From Bifidobacterium miconis (GTDB lineage: Bacteria > Actinomycetota > Actinomycetes > Actinomycetales > Bifidobacteriaceae), in the NCBI RefSeq assembly GCF_019331735.1, contig NZ_JAHBBH010000004.1, positions 80,821-144,820 on the forward strand: DNA of 64,000 bases, given 5' to 3'. The stretch's first letter is position 1. Every line of letters begins with the position of its first letter. Positions 35,785 through 44,882 of this stretch are shown one piece after another. Both the position numbers and the translations under genes were made by a program. Under the pieces are notes generated by a model. It did no database searches. It had not been told where the DNA came from and saw nothing but the letters and a program-made list of their open reading frames with translations.

Positions 35785-36675
35785 TTACCCAAGTACTCCA
35801 AACAAAAAGCGCGGCCGTCCCGTCCAATCGTTTTCGGTGCGCGCCTCGGTGAAACCGTTGGCGTGCGCGAAGGCGGCGAGCCGGTCGCCCTGCGAAATGT
35901 CGTGTTCCATGACGAGCGCGCCGCCGGGACGCAACAGTTTCGCCGCGCGCATGATGATCCGCTCGGGGATGAGCACGCCGTCCGCGGACCCGCCGTACAG
36001 GGCGAGGTCGGGATCATGGTCGCGTACTTCCGGCTGTTCGGGAATGTCCGCGAGCGGCACGTACGGCGGGTTCGTGATGACGAGGTCGATGGTGCCGTCA
36101 AGCTGCGGCAGGGTGAGCGGGCTGGTCGCGTCGCCCTGTTCGAGCGTGTAGTTGTAGCCGGCCAGCGGGTCGCGCCTGGCGACGGCGTCGCGGTTGCGTT
36201 CGGTCCACCGGTACGCGTCCGGGGAAAGTTCCACGGCCCACACCTGCGCGCCGCGCACTTCGGTGACGACGGACAGGCCGATCGCGCCGGAGCCGGCGCA
36301 CAGATCGACCACGCGCGGCGTCGCGATGCGGTTGCGCGTCAGCCAGTCAAGCCCGGCCTGCACCACGGTTTCGGTCTCCGGCCGCGGAATGAACACGCCC
36401 GGCCCGACAGCCAAGTCAAGATAGCGGAACGGCGCATGCCCGACGATGTACTGCAACGGCTCGCGCCTCGCACGCCGCTCGGTCATCTCACGAAAGCGGG
36501 CGGCGGCCTTCTCGTCGAGCGGCCACTCGTCGCCCATGAGCATCGCCTTGTCCACATCGCGCAGCTCGCGCCCGGCCGCCTCGGCCAGCAGCAGCTTCGC
36601 ATCATGCTCGGGCGTATCCACCCCGGCCGCGCGCAGCGTCCCCGCCACGTCCCGAATCACATCAGCAACAGTCAC
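35785..36675 (-). CDS. prmC: Peptide chain release factor N5-glutamine methyltransferase
   Basis: 296 residues. The N-terminal helical domain (LLLAEAAGRELRDVDK) leads to a Rossmann methyltransferase domain with VVDLCAGSGAIGLSV near residue 120 for S-adenosylmethionine and the substrate-binding NPPYVPLADIPEQPEV near 197. It methylates the Gln of the GGQ motif in release factors. GTG start at 36675, six bases after the prfA stop codon: a coupled prfA-prmC pair. Confidence 0.94.
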   Translation of the reverse strand: MTVADVIRDVAGTLRAAGVDTPEHDAKLLLAEAAGRELRDVDKAMLMGDEWPLDEKAAARFREMTERRARREPLQYIVGHAPFRYLDLAVGPGVFIPRPETETVVQAGLDWLTRNRIATPRVVDLCAGSGAIGLSVVTEVRGAQVWAVELSPDAYRWTERNRDAVARRDPLAGYNYTLEQGDATSPLTLPQLDGTIDLVITNPPYVPLADIPEQPEVRDHDPDLALYGGSADGVLIPERIIMRAAKLLRPGGALVMEHDISQGDRLAAFAHANGFTEARTENDWTGRPRFLFGVLG

Positions 36676-36681
36676 GGCCCG

Positions 36682-37770
36682 CTACTTCTGGTTGGCGAGG
36701 CGCTCGGCTTCGTCGGCCTGGATGTCCGAGTCGATCACGGCCTGCAGGTCGCCGTTGAGCACCGCGTCGAGGTTGTACGCCTTGTAGTTCGTGCGGTGGT
36801 CGACGATGCGGTTCTCCGGGAAGTTGTACGTGCGGATGCGTTCGGAACGGTCGAGCGAGCGCACCTGCGAGTGGCGCATGTCGGCGGCTTCGGCGGCCTC
36901 CTGCTCGTGCTTCATGGCGAGCAGGCGCGACTTGAGCACGCGCAGCGCGGCCGCACGGTTCTGGATCTGCGACTTCTCGTCCTGCATGTTCACGGTGATG
37001 CCAGTGGGGATGTGGGTCATGCGCACCGCGGAGTACGTGGTGTTGACCGACTGGCCGCCGGGGCCGGAGCTCATGAAGATGTCGATCTTGAGGTCCTTCG
37101 GATCGATTTCGATCTCGTCGTCGTCCTCGTCGGCTTCCGGGAAGACGATCACGCCGGCCGCGGAGGTCTGGATGCGGCCCTGCGATTCGGTGACGGGGAT
37201 GCGCTGGACGCGGTGCACGCCGCCCTCGTACTTGAGCGAGGCCCACACGCCGTCTTCCGGCGCGGGCGTGCCCTTGGCTCGGATGGCGATCTGCACGTCC
37301 TTGACGCCGCCGAGCTCGGTGGTGTTCTCGGACTGCACGGTGACGGTCCAGCCACGCTTTTCCGCGTATCGCGTGTACATGCGCAGCAGGTCGCCGGCGA
37401 ACAGCGCCGCCTCTTCGCCGCCGGTGCCGGCCTTGATTTCCATGATCGTGTCGCGCGCGTCATCCGGGTCGCGCGGGATGAGCGCGGTGCGGAGCTTCTC
37501 CTCGGCGGCCGGCAGCTCGGCTTCGAGCCGCTTGGCCTCTTCGGCGAAGTCCTCGTCCTCGCCGGCCATGTCGCGGGCGGCTTCAAGATCGTCGCGGATC
37601 TGCAGGTAGGTCTTGTATGCGGACACGATGCCGCCGAGTTCGGCGTGGCGACGGCCCAGTTTGCGGATTTTTTCGGGGTCGGATGCGACCGACGGGTCCG
37701 CCATCTTCGCCTCGAGGTCCTGATACTCCTCAAGCGCGGTCTGCGCGGCGGGGAATTGTTCGTCTGCCAT
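36682..37770 (-). CDS. prfA: Peptide chain release factor 1
   Basis: 362 residues, full length. The codon-recognition PVT tripeptide is in [19 protein letters not shown] (near residue 190) and the catalytic GGQ is in [18 protein letters not shown] (near 235). It terminates translation at UAA and UAG. The start at 37770 has AAGTAAGGACAGTC upstream; the longer frame runs through the rpmE terminator and is not coding. First gene of the prfA-prmC operon. Confidence 0.96.
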   Translation of the reverse strand: MADEQFPAAQTALEEYQDLEAKMADPSVASDPEKIRKLGRRHAELGGIVSAYKTYLQIRDDLEAARDMAGEDEDFAEEAKRLEAELPAAEEKLRTALIPRDPDDARDTIMEIKAGTGGEEAALFAGDLLRMYTRYAEKRGWTVTVQSENTTELGGVKDVQIAIRAKGTPAPEDGVWASLKYEGGVHRVQRIPVTESQGRIQTSAAGVIVFPEADEDDDEIEIDPKDLKIDIFMSSGPGGQSVNTTYSAVRMTHIPTGITVNMQDEKSQIQNRAAALRVLKSRLLAMKHEQEAAEAADMRHSQVRSLDRSERIRTYNFPENRIVDHRTNYKAYNLDAVLNGDLQAVIDSDIQADEAERLANQK

Positions 37771-37860
37771 GACTGTCCTTACTTGACTTGCCTTACGGGT
37801 GCTGCGTGTACGCGCGCCGCCGACGACGTGCGGTTCGAACTGATCGGGGCTGAATATACA

Positions 37861-37927
37861 AAAACGCCAGTCCGCGTGCGGTGTCGCGGGTCGCCGAAGC
37901 GACGCCGGACCGCACGGACTGGCGTTG
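37861..37927 (-). terminator. Terminator of rpmE
   Basis: A long imperfect stem whose outer arms read ACGCCAGTCCG runs on the minus strand into TTTTTGTATATTC. It lies directly after the rpmE stop codon (37934) and ahead of prfA. Confidence 0.85.
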
Positions 37928-37933
37928 GAGAAG

Positions 37934-38146
37934 CTACTTGGCCTTCTTGCCGTAGCGACGCTCGAAGCGAGCGACGCGGCCACCGGTGTCCATGATCTTC
38001 TGCTTGCCGGTGTAGAACGGGTGGCACTGCGAGCAGACGTCGACCGTCATGTGGTCGCCCTTGTAGGTGGAACGGGTGACGAAGGTGTTGCCGCACGAGC
38101 ACAGGACTTCGACGGCATGGTAATCGGGATGGATTCCCTGCTTCAT
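37934..38146 (-). CDS. rpmE: 50S ribosomal protein L31, zinc-binding type
   Basis: 70 residues. It starts [20 protein letters not shown] and has the two Cys pairs CSC and CSQC (residues 16-18 and 38-41) of the zinc-containing C+ form, followed by [20 protein letters not shown]. It sits on the 50S subunit central protuberance. The start has TAGGAGACACACC upstream. Monocistronic, upstream of prfA. Confidence 0.97.
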   Translation of the reverse strand: MKQGIHPDYHAVEVLCSCGNTFVTRSTYKGDHMTVDVCSQCHPFYTGKQKIMDTGGRVARFERRYGKKAK

Positions 38147-38228
38147 GGTGTGTCTCCTAAGGATTCGGGGGACCCGGGTCGTCGCGCCCCTATGGCCGAC
38201 GTGAACCGGAACCTATGGGAATATACGC

Positions 38229-38258
38229 GGGGGTGCGGACAGGACAGTCCGCACCCCC
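38229..38258 (-). terminator. GC-rich hairpin downstream of the tRNA gene
   Basis: A perfect 12-base stem GGGGGTGCGGAC (38229-38240 with 38247-38258) and 6-base loop, 14 bases beyond the 3' end of the tRNA. The T-run is poor (GCGTATATTC), so it could also act in 3' processing. Confidence 0.65.
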
Positions 38259-38272
38259 GATGCATATGCGAG

Positions 38273-38346
38273 TGGGGCCGCAGGGGCTTGAACCCTGGAC
38301 CGGGCGATTATGAGTCGCATGCTCTAACCGACTGAGCTACGGCCCC
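38273..38346 (-). tRNA. tRNA with CAU anticodon, probably elongator tRNA-Met
   Basis: A 74-base cloverleaf on the minus strand: acceptor GGGGCCG/CGGCCCC, D-arm GCTC/GAGC, anticodon loop CTCATAA giving CAU, T-arm CAGGG-TTCAAGC-CCCTG. The first anticodon-stem pair is a T-C mismatch. CCA is not encoded. CAU could also be the lysidine-modified Ile2 tRNA; the initiator is excluded because the acceptor's first pair is G-C and the anticodon stem lacks the GGG/CCC pairs. Confidence 0.92.
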
Positions 38347-38484
38347 ACGTCGGTTGCGCGACCGCGAATCGAGAGGCGCAAAAACCGACCTCGCCAGTGT
38401 AGCAAAACACTCCCCCGACACGCGACGCCCGGTTCGTAACCGCCGCCGCCAGCCGGCCGACGGCCGACGATCATGCGCCCGCCG

Positions 38485-39243
38485 TCAGGCGTCCACCGTT
38501 TTCCGCCCGGGCAGGTCGCGGCCCGAGGCGAGCCGGTCGAGCACGCCGGTGCGTCCGATCGCCAGATACAGGAACCAGCTCATCACGCCGGCGACCAGCA
38601 CGCCGCTGATCATTTCGGAGATCATGTGCACGATGCCGCGCGGGCTGAACGGCGCGACGCCCTGGAAGTAGAAGAACAGCAGGTACAGGCCGTACGTGAG
38701 CGCGGTGAACGCGCCGGACGCGATGGACAGCGGCAGGTTGAACTTGCGGTAGCGCGCGATCGCGAACGGAATGTCGGCCGAAATGCCTTCGAGCAGCGCG
38801 GCGATGAGGATGGAGACGACGGAGAACCGGTTGCCGATGAGCGCTTCGGCGAGCGCGCCGACGAGGTTGACGTAGACGGCGGCGCCGGGCTTGCGCAGGA
38901 TGAGTAGCGCGAGCGGTCCGGAGAAGTACCAGAATCCGTGGAACAGGCTCATGAGTCCGGGCAGGATCGCGCTGAGCAGCGACGAGACGGGCGTGTACGC
39001 GAAGTCGAACGCCCAGAAGACGAGTCCGCAGGCGACGCCGAGCGCGGCGCCGACGGCGATGTCCTGCGGCTTCCAGCGCAGTCGGGACAGCTCGTTGACG
39101 GCGGCGACGGCGGACGCCGCGGCGCGGTCGGACATGTCGGCGGCGCCGTTGGCCGACGTGACCGCGGTCGTTGCGGTACGCACAGAGGAACGGTTGGGAA
39201 CGGAAGGATTGGGATTGGTTGTTGCGTCGGTGTTGCCTGACAT
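38485..39243 (-). CDS. ECF transporter S-component, YkoE-like (thiamine or precursor)
   Basis: 252 residues. A Ser/Thr/Ala-rich N-terminus of about 55 residues precedes six membrane segments starting with RWKPQDIAVGAALGVACGLVFW. The W-x4-D-I-x3-A-x-LG opening and the pattern GALAEALIGNRFSVVSILIAALLEGI fit the YkoE family, which confers substrate specificity on energy-coupling-factor importers. The start at 39243 follows GTCAGGAGACAGCC. No ECF ATPase or T-component follows inside the window. I looked for a TPP riboswitch upstream and did not find one. Confidence 0.78.
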   Translation of the reverse strand: MSGNTDATTNPNPSVPNRSSVRTATTAVTSANGAADMSDRAAASAVAAVNELSRLRWKPQDIAVGAALGVACGLVFWAFDFAYTPVSSLLSAILPGLMSLFHGFWYFSGPLALLILRKPGAAVYVNLVGALAEALIGNRFSVVSILIAALLEGISADIPFAIARYRKFNLPLSIASGAFTALTYGLYLLFFYFQGVAPFSPRGIVHMISEMISGVLVAGVMSWFLYLAIGRTGVLDRLASGRDLPGRKTVDA

Positions 39244-39411
39244 GGCTGTCTCCTGACTCGGGATCGCGCACAGTGATGACGAAGATCGGCCGGCGCGGAC
39301 CTGACCGCCACGGACGCCGACTTCAGGCGTTCCTTGACCTGCGCGATTCGGGCGGGAACGCCGCACGACACCATAGCAGACGCGACCGTCGCGCGTGTTA
39401 CACTGATACCA

Positions 39412-39430
39412 TAGTTTAATCATCTAACTA
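39412..39430 (+). promoter_or_regulatory. Probable XylR operator upstream of xylB
   Basis: TAGTTTAATCATCTAACTA lies 42 bases before the xylB start. It matches the xylA promoter site at 15 of 19 positions and the site at 57006 at 14 of 19 positions. The TAGTT/AACTA ends form a partial dyad. Confidence 0.65.
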
Positions 39431-39471
39431 AATAGCCGCATGTGAAGGCGGCAACCTGCAAGGAGGCAATC

Positions 39472-40983
39472 ATGTCCCGAATCCTCGTGGCGGGCGTCGA
39501 TACGTCCACCCAGTCCACCAAGGTCCGCGTCACCGACGCCGAGACCGGCAAGCTCGTGCGCTTCGGCCAGGCCAGGCACCCCGACGGCACCAGCTGCGAT
39601 CCGAACGCGTGGTGGGAGGCGTTCCTCGAAGCCAAGGACCAGGCGGGCGGACTCGACGACGTCGCCGCGCTCGCGGTGGGAGGCCAGCAGCACGGCATGG
39701 TGCTGCTCGACCGGCAGGGCCGCGTGGTGCGCGACGCGCTGCTGTGGAACGACACCCGCTCCGCCCCCGACGCCGAACGGCTCATCGCCGAACTGGGCGT
39801 CGCCGGCAAGGCCGCGGACGGTTCCGAGGACGACTTGTCCGACGACGCGACGCTGCGCGGCCGTCAGCGCTGGGTCAGGGCCGTCGGATCGTCGCTCGTC
39901 GCGTCGCTGACGATCACCAAGATCGCGTGGGTCGCCGCGAACGAGCCGGACAACGCGGCGCGCGTCGCCGCGATCTGCCTGCCGCACGACTGGCTGAGCT
40001 GGCGCATCGCCGGCCACGGTCCGGTCGCCGACGACGCAGCCGACGACGCGACCGCCGACCTGGCCGCGCTGTTCACCGATCGTTCCGACGCGTCCGGCAC
40101 CGGATATTTCGACTCCGCGACGAACGCATACCGCATGGATCTGTTCAAGCTCGCGTTCGGTCGCGACGACGTGACGCTGCCGCGCGTGCTCGGCCCGACC
40201 GCAACGGGCGCGGTCGCCGATCCGTCGGTCGCCGGCAGGGACGTGCCCGGTGGCTGCATCATCGCGCCGGGCGGCGGCGACAACGCGATGGCGTCGCTGG
40301 GACTCAACATGGGCGTCGGCGACGTGTCGATCAGCCTCGGCACGTCGGGCGTGGCCGCGGCCGTCTCCCCCGTGCCAGCGTACGACATGACCGCGTCCGT
40401 GACCGGTTTCGCCGACTGCACCGGCCATTGGCTGCCGCTCGCCTGCACGATCAACGGCTCGCGCATCGCCGACGCCGGCCGCGCGGCGCTCGGCGTCAGC
40501 TACGACGAACTGGCCGATCTGGCCGCGCAGTCGGTGCCGGGCGCGGAGGGCGTCACGCTCATCCCGTACTTCGACGGCGAGCGCACGCCGAACCGGCCGG
40601 ACGCGACGGCCACGCTGCACGGCATGACGCTCAAGAACACCACGAAGGCGAACATCGCCCGCGCGTTCGTCGAGGGACTGCTGTGCTCGCAGCGCGACTG
40701 CCTCGAACTGGTCAGGGGCCTCGGCGTGGACGTCAAGCGCATTCTGCTCATCGGCGGCGGCGCGAGGTCGGCGGCCGTGCGCGCGTACGCGCCGGGCATC
40801 TTCGGCATGGACGTGGTGCTGCCGGCAACCGACGAATACGTGGCGATCGGCGCGGCCCGTCAGGCCGCGTGGGTGCTGTCGGGCGAGGCGGAGCCGCCGG
40901 CGTGGCCGCTGTCCGTCGACGGCACGCTCACCGGCGAGCCGACGCCGGAAGTGTACGAGCAGTACGCCCGCTATCGCGGCTGA
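39472..40983 (+). CDS. xylB: Xylulokinase
   Basis: 503 residues of the FGGY kinase family. It starts SRILVAGVDTSTQSTKV, with GQQHGMVLLD near residue 75 and WNDTRS near 95 for sugar binding, SLGTSGVAAAV near 285 for ATP binding and FDGERTPNRPDA near 370. It phosphorylates D-xylulose from XylA. The start at 39472 follows AAGGAGGCAATC. An insert of Asp/Ala-rich sequence (ADDAADDATADLAAL) around residue 190 is longer than usual. It lies 5.4 kb from xylA on the opposite strand, and both carry the same operator. Confidence 0.95.
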   Translation: MSRILVAGVDTSTQSTKVRVTDAETGKLVRFGQARHPDGTSCDPNAWWEAFLEAKDQAGGLDDVAALAVGGQQHGMVLLDRQGRVVRDALLWNDTRSAPDAERLIAELGVAGKAADGSEDDLSDDATLRGRQRWVRAVGSSLVASLTITKIAWVAANEPDNAARVAAICLPHDWLSWRIAGHGPVADDAADDATADLAALFTDRSDASGTGYFDSATNAYRMDLFKLAFGRDDVTLPRVLGPTATGAVADPSVAGRDVPGGCIIAPGGGDNAMASLGLNMGVGDVSISLGTSGVAAAVSPVPAYDMTASVTGFADCTGHWLPLACTINGSRIADAGRAALGVSYDELADLAAQSVPGAEGVTLIPYFDGERTPNRPDATATLHGMTLKNTTKANIARAFVEGLLCSQRDCLELVRGLGVDVKRILLIGGGARSAAVRAYAPGIFGMDVVLPATDEYVAIGAARQAAWVLSGEAEPPAWPLSVDGTLTGEPTPEVYEQYARYRG

Positions 40984-41068
40984 CGCGTCGACGCGCAGGT
41001 CGCCGTACGTGCCGTTGTCGTGCGATGCGCGACGACGGCACGCGTTTCCCCGGACAGTCGTTCCAGTG

Positions 41069-41148
41069 TTTTGTCGGACTTAATGTGACGGGTTCTGACT
41101 ACCCCTCAGTCACTGCGTGACAGCTCCCCTGACAAGGGGAGCCGAGAA
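41069..41148 (+). repeat. Dispersed ~80-base repeat, copy 3
   Basis: Plus-strand copy between xylB and the response-regulator gene. It differs from copies 1 and 2 at few positions (for example CACTGCG for CACTTCG). It ends about 70 bases before the response-regulator start. Confidence 0.85.
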
Positions 41149-41222
41149 AAAATGCGGCGGTTTAAGCCCGGCAGGGCACTAGACTCGAAGGAGAGTCGGG
41201 CGAAGCCATGGAAGGGGCGGCA

Positions 41223-42053
41223 ATGGAGGCGAAGGAACCAGTGACACTGCCGGTCATCCGCGTGGGCATTGTGGACAACGACCCGTACGCGCTGTACGGG
41301 CTCGCCGCGCAGGTCAAGGCGTGCGGCCCGCGCTTCGAGGTCACGTGGCAATGCGAGCTGGGCGCGGCCGCGTTCCAGAAGGCGCTCTCGCCGAAGCATT
41401 CCCCCGACGTGATGCTCGTCGACATGTCATTGACCGACATGCAGGGCCCCGACCTGTGCCTACAGATCCGCAAACGTTCGCGCACGATCGGCTTGATCGG
41501 CATCAGTTCGCGCCCGCTTGAACGGTATCGCGACGCGATGATCGAGGTCGGGGCGCAGGCGCTCGTCAACAAGCGCATCGCACCGCGCGCGCTCGCGCCG
41601 ATCCTCGTCGCCGCGGCCGCCGGACTGCCGTATGACCCGGCAACCGCATCCGACGCATCGGCGGATACGGGCGCACCTGCGCCAGTCGATCACGCGTACC
41701 GGACGCCGCCACCGCACACGCCGTCATTCGAGCCGGTCGCAACGGCGTTCGCGCGGGTCAACGCGGGCCGATCGCGCGGCACAACGCTGTCCATGCACGA
41801 ACGAGAGGCGTTGTCACTGTATGCGGACGGTCTGAAAACCGCGCAGGTCGCCGATCGCATGGGCGTCACCGTGTCCAGCGTGCAGACGCTGGTCAACCGG
41901 GCGCGCGCGAAGCTCGGCGCGGCAAGCCTGCCGCAGGCGATCCGCATCTGCGCCGAACGTCGGCTGTTCGCCGCGCCGACCGCTCCATCCGGCGCCGAGT
42001 CGTCCCGCGTCGAACCGTCCCATGCCGCGCCGACCGCACAGGCGACGCCATGA
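41223..42053 (+). CDS. Response regulator, NarL/LuxR family
   Basis: 276 residues. The receiver domain (about 10-130) has the acidic pair in VGIVDNDPYALYG, the phosphoacceptor Asp in VMLVDMSLTDMQGP near residue 63 and the Lys in ALVNKRI near 113. A Pro/Ala-rich linker of about 45 residues leads to a LuxR-type helix-turn-helix (LSMHEREALSLYADGLKTAQ, then VADRMGVTVSSVQTLVNRAR) near 195-245. The start at 41223 has GGAAGGGGCGGCA upstream; ATG at 41208 is possible. It overlaps the histidine kinase gene by four bases (ATGA), so the two are coupled. Confidence 0.9.
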   Translation: MEAKEPVTLPVIRVGIVDNDPYALYGLAAQVKACGPRFEVTWQCELGAAAFQKALSPKHSPDVMLVDMSLTDMQGPDLCLQIRKRSRTIGLIGISSRPLERYRDAMIEVGAQALVNKRIAPRALAPILVAAAAGLPYDPATASDASADTGAPAPVDHAYRTPPPHTPSFEPVATAFARVNAGRSRGTTLSMHEREALSLYADGLKTAQVADRMGVTVSSVQTLVNRARAKLGAASLPQAIRICAERRLFAAPTAPSGAESSRVEPSHAAPTAQATP

Positions 42054-43585
42054 GCGGCATCCCGTCCGCCAACGAGCACGGCGGCAACGGCGTCGACCAC
42101 AACGTCAACGGCATCGGCCGCAACGCCGCACATCAGACCATGCCACCGCACGCCGCGTCCGTCGCAGGCCGGCTCCTGCGCGTATCGCGCCAGCTGGCAT
42201 CGCGGTATGACGAGCGCCGATGGACGACGGCGTTCGCCGCGCTGTTCGGCGCATACCTGCTGCTGGGGTCGATCGTGGGCCATATGGCCCGGTACGTGCC
42301 GATGACGTGGGGTTCGGCCGTGATCGCAGCGGTCTGCGTTGCGGCGTGTCTGCTGCTGCCCGCTCTGCCGACGGTCGGCGCGGGCGTGCTGGCGCTGGCG
42401 TGGTCGGCGACGCCGTTGGTCGGGACGATGGACGGCGTGAACGGTCAGGCCGGCAATGCGATCGGCTGGAATACCGTGGCGATGATCGGCGCGAACGGCA
42501 TCGTTGCAGGCGGCGGACCGATTGCCGCGATCATGCTGCCGCCGAATCTGGAGTATGCGGCGCTGTTCGCGGTCGGCGCGGCCGTGTTCCGCGTCGGGTT
42601 GCGCTGTCTGCCAGTGCCGTTGGTCGCCATCGTCGTCCATGCCTGCGGGTCGTTCGTCGTCAACGCCCGTGCGGGCATGTTCGCCGAACCGTACGCGGGC
42701 GTCGACTTCGACGGGGTCGGAGAACTGACCTCGACGATCATCCGGTTCGCGGTGGCGGCCGTCGCCGGATACGCGCTGCGCGAGCAGATGCGGCGGCAGG
42801 CGACGGAATCGGCGCTGGAGCGCAATCGTTTGCTGTTGGAGCGCAGCCGCATGCGCGAGACGATGGCGACCGGACTGCACGACGACGTGTCGAACAGGCT
42901 CGCGTTTCTGCTCATGGTCATGGACCGGCATACGGACAACGGCGAGCCGATCGGCGGCGACGAATTGCGGCTGATGCGCGACGCCGCGCAGGAAGCGTAC
43001 GACACGACGCGCGGCATGATCCGCGAACTCGGACGGCCGACAACTCCGGCACGCCCTGCGCAAGAACTGCGGACGACAGAGAACATGACCGGCTATCGAT
43101 GGATCGGACTGATCGGCGATCGCTTGCGCGTGCACGACGCGCGCTTGTCGGAATCGGGATTCGACGGCGCCGGCCTGCCGCCGACAACCGAAACGGCACC
43201 GCCGGCGGTCGCGCGGTCCGTATTGGCGGAAACGCTGGCGTTCATCGACGAATGCTATGCGAACATCGTCCGCCATGCCGACCCGAACAGCCCGTACATC
43301 GTCGCGGTCAACGCGACCGCCGCGCGCATCGTCGTCTCCTGCTCCGACACCGTCCGCGCCGACGCTTCCGACGAACCGACGCGACCGATCGCGGCGCACG
43401 ACGCAGCCGATCATCATGGCAACATCCAGACCTCAAACAACGACGGCCGCCACAACCACGCCGAACACGACGGCACCGGACTGGCTCGCCATCGCGCGCT
43501 CATCGAACGCCTCGGCGGCACGCTGACCGCCTCCGCCGACGGCGACGCATGGCAGTGCGAGGCGATCATCCCCTACCGCGCGTGA
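42050..43585 (+). CDS. Sensor histidine kinase, HisKA_3/NarX-like
   Basis: 511 residues. About six membrane segments span residues 60-240, with no large extracellular domain, followed by a helical linker and the phosphorylation motif METMATGLHDDVSNRLAF-like (seen as TGLHDDVSNRLAFLLM near residue 282). The ATPase domain has the N-box DECYANIVRHADP near 403 and the G-box GTGLARHRALIERLGG near 476; between them is an unusual Asp/His/Asn-rich insert of about 50 residues. With so little exposed sequence, it probably senses the membrane state or a partner protein. The next two genes encode candidate partners. Confidence 0.88.
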   Translation: MSGIPSANEHGGNGVDHNVNGIGRNAAHQTMPPHAASVAGRLLRVSRQLASRYDERRWTTAFAALFGAYLLLGSIVGHMARYVPMTWGSAVIAAVCVAACLLLPALPTVGAGVLALAWSATPLVGTMDGVNGQAGNAIGWNTVAMIGANGIVAGGGPIAAIMLPPNLEYAALFAVGAAVFRVGLRCLPVPLVAIVVHACGSFVVNARAGMFAEPYAGVDFDGVGELTSTIIRFAVAAVAGYALREQMRRQATESALERNRLLLERSRMRETMATGLHDDVSNRLAFLLMVMDRHTDNGEPIGGDELRLMRDAAQEAYDTTRGMIRELGRPTTPARPAQELRTTENMTGYRWIGLIGDRLRVHDARLSESGFDGAGLPPTTETAPPAVARSVLAETLAFIDECYANIVRHADPNSPYIVAVNATAARIVVSCSDTVRADASDEPTRPIAAHDAADHHGNIQTSNNDGRHNHAEHDGTGLARHRALIERLGGTLTASADGDAWQCEAIIPYRA

Positions 43586-43847
43586 CAGGCCCCAATTAGG
43601 CCCCAATTCGTGACACGGTGCGTGACAAGGAGCGAACCGCGTCTCCCCTCTATGCACGCACAACCATTGAAAAATCAGTCTTTTTCATGAATCGCCACCA
43701 TCACATGCCGCTCCATGTCACGCTCCCGCCGCACATGCGTCGTGCGGCGCGCGACGCGGGGTTGGGCGCGAAGGCGAAACGGCGCACACTGGAACCACCG
43801 GGGCATCGAGGACTTCCGGCACCGCCGACAAGCCGAAGGAGGCCATC

Positions 43848-44882
43848 ATGAGGCGGCACGACATCAACGACGTGGCAGGCCGAACCGGGCAGGACCATTC
43901 CCCTGGTTCGCTCGACGCATCCGATGGGTCCGGCGCGTCCGGCTCGCCCGATGCGTCCGGCATCGCGGCCCGTCGCACCTCGGGAGTTGCACGTGCTGTC
44001 ACCATCGCGCTGATCGCGGCCGTGGCCGTGGCACTGATCGCCGCAGCCGCGTACGGGTTCCACCGCGAGCGCCGCACGCGCATCACCATCATGGCATGGG
44101 GTTCCGCGGCGCTGGCCGAACAGGCCGATCGTCTCGGCTCGGATTTCGCCAGTGCGAACAAGCTGAACGCCGATCAGGTGCGCGTCGTCCGCCCCGAGGC
44201 CGGCATCACGGCGGAACAATTGTCCGAGCGCATCTCGCAGGCGCAGCAACAGGGCGTCGTGGCGCTGATCGCCTCCGCCGCATCGTTCGACGACGCCACG
44301 GACGCCACGAGCTGTGACAGTCCCATCACCATGTATCCGGATGCGCCGGTGGGCGCGGATCCGGCGTTCGGCGACGCGTTCGCCGCAACCGTCCCCAACG
44401 CCGCATGGCGTTACTTCACCTGCGACGGCGACCATGTCAGCACGGTGCTCGACGGCACCACCGACGATCATCTCACGCGCCGATGCGAGCGCGACGACCA
44501 ACGCGGGTCGACGATCTGCTCCACCGACCGCGGCAGCACCGAATACCGCCCGGCGGCGAGCGTCAAGGTGCTCGACGCCGACGCGGCCAAGCAGTGCGAG
44601 GCTACCGGCGAATGCGCGTGGGAGCAGACCGCCATGCTGCAACGGTATGCGTCCACGCAACAGGGATTATTACTGAACCGTTCGCGCACGTGGATGCGAC
44701 TGACCGGCGGCGCGGCAGGCACGGCAGGCGCAACCGGCAGTACCACGAGCGCCGGCGCCACTGCCGATTCCTCCACATCCGACGATCCTCTGATCGCCTT
44801 CTACCCCTACGATTCCGCCGGAGGTGCCCGATCCGCCACCGAACTCAATGATCAGTTCGCCCGTTTTCTGGAGTTCCGATGA
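43848..44882 (+). CDS. Membrane-anchored extracytoplasmic protein, unknown, first of a related pair
   Basis: 344 residues. A low-complexity cytoplasmic N-terminus (to about residue 45) and one membrane span (VTIALIAAVAVALIAAAAYG, 51-70) lead to an exposed domain. Its start (TRITIMAWGSAALAEQADRL) and following alternation of strands and helices recall the first lobe of a solute-binding protein, and it aligns with the protein encoded next. Several Cys residues (CDSP, YFTCD, CERDD, CSTDR, CEATGEC) could form disulfides. I do not recognise a family. Start after AAGGAGGCCATC. It overlaps the next gene by four bases. Context suggests a sensory or target protein of the two-component system upstream. 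Confidence 0.75.
   Translation: MRRHDINDVAGRTGQDHSPGSLDASDGSGASGSPDASGIAARRTSGVARAVTIALIAAVAVALIAAAAYGFHRERRTRITIMAWGSAALAEQADRLGSDFASANKLNADQVRVVRPEAGITAEQLSERISQAQQQGVVALIASAASFDDATDATSCDSPITMYPDAPVGADPAFGDAFAATVPNAAWRYFTCDGDHVSTVLDGTTDDHLTRRCERDDQRGSTICSTDRGSTEYRPAASVKVLDADAAKQCEATGECAWEQTAMLQRYASTQQGLLLNRSRTWMRLTGGAAGTAGATGSTTSAGATADSSTSDDPLIAFYPYDSAGGARSATELNDQFARFLEFR

Noticed and set aside
39244..39411. TPP riboswitch upstream of the YkoE-like gene
   Set aside because: Neither CTGAGA nor an ACCTGATC-type core in the expected order is present.
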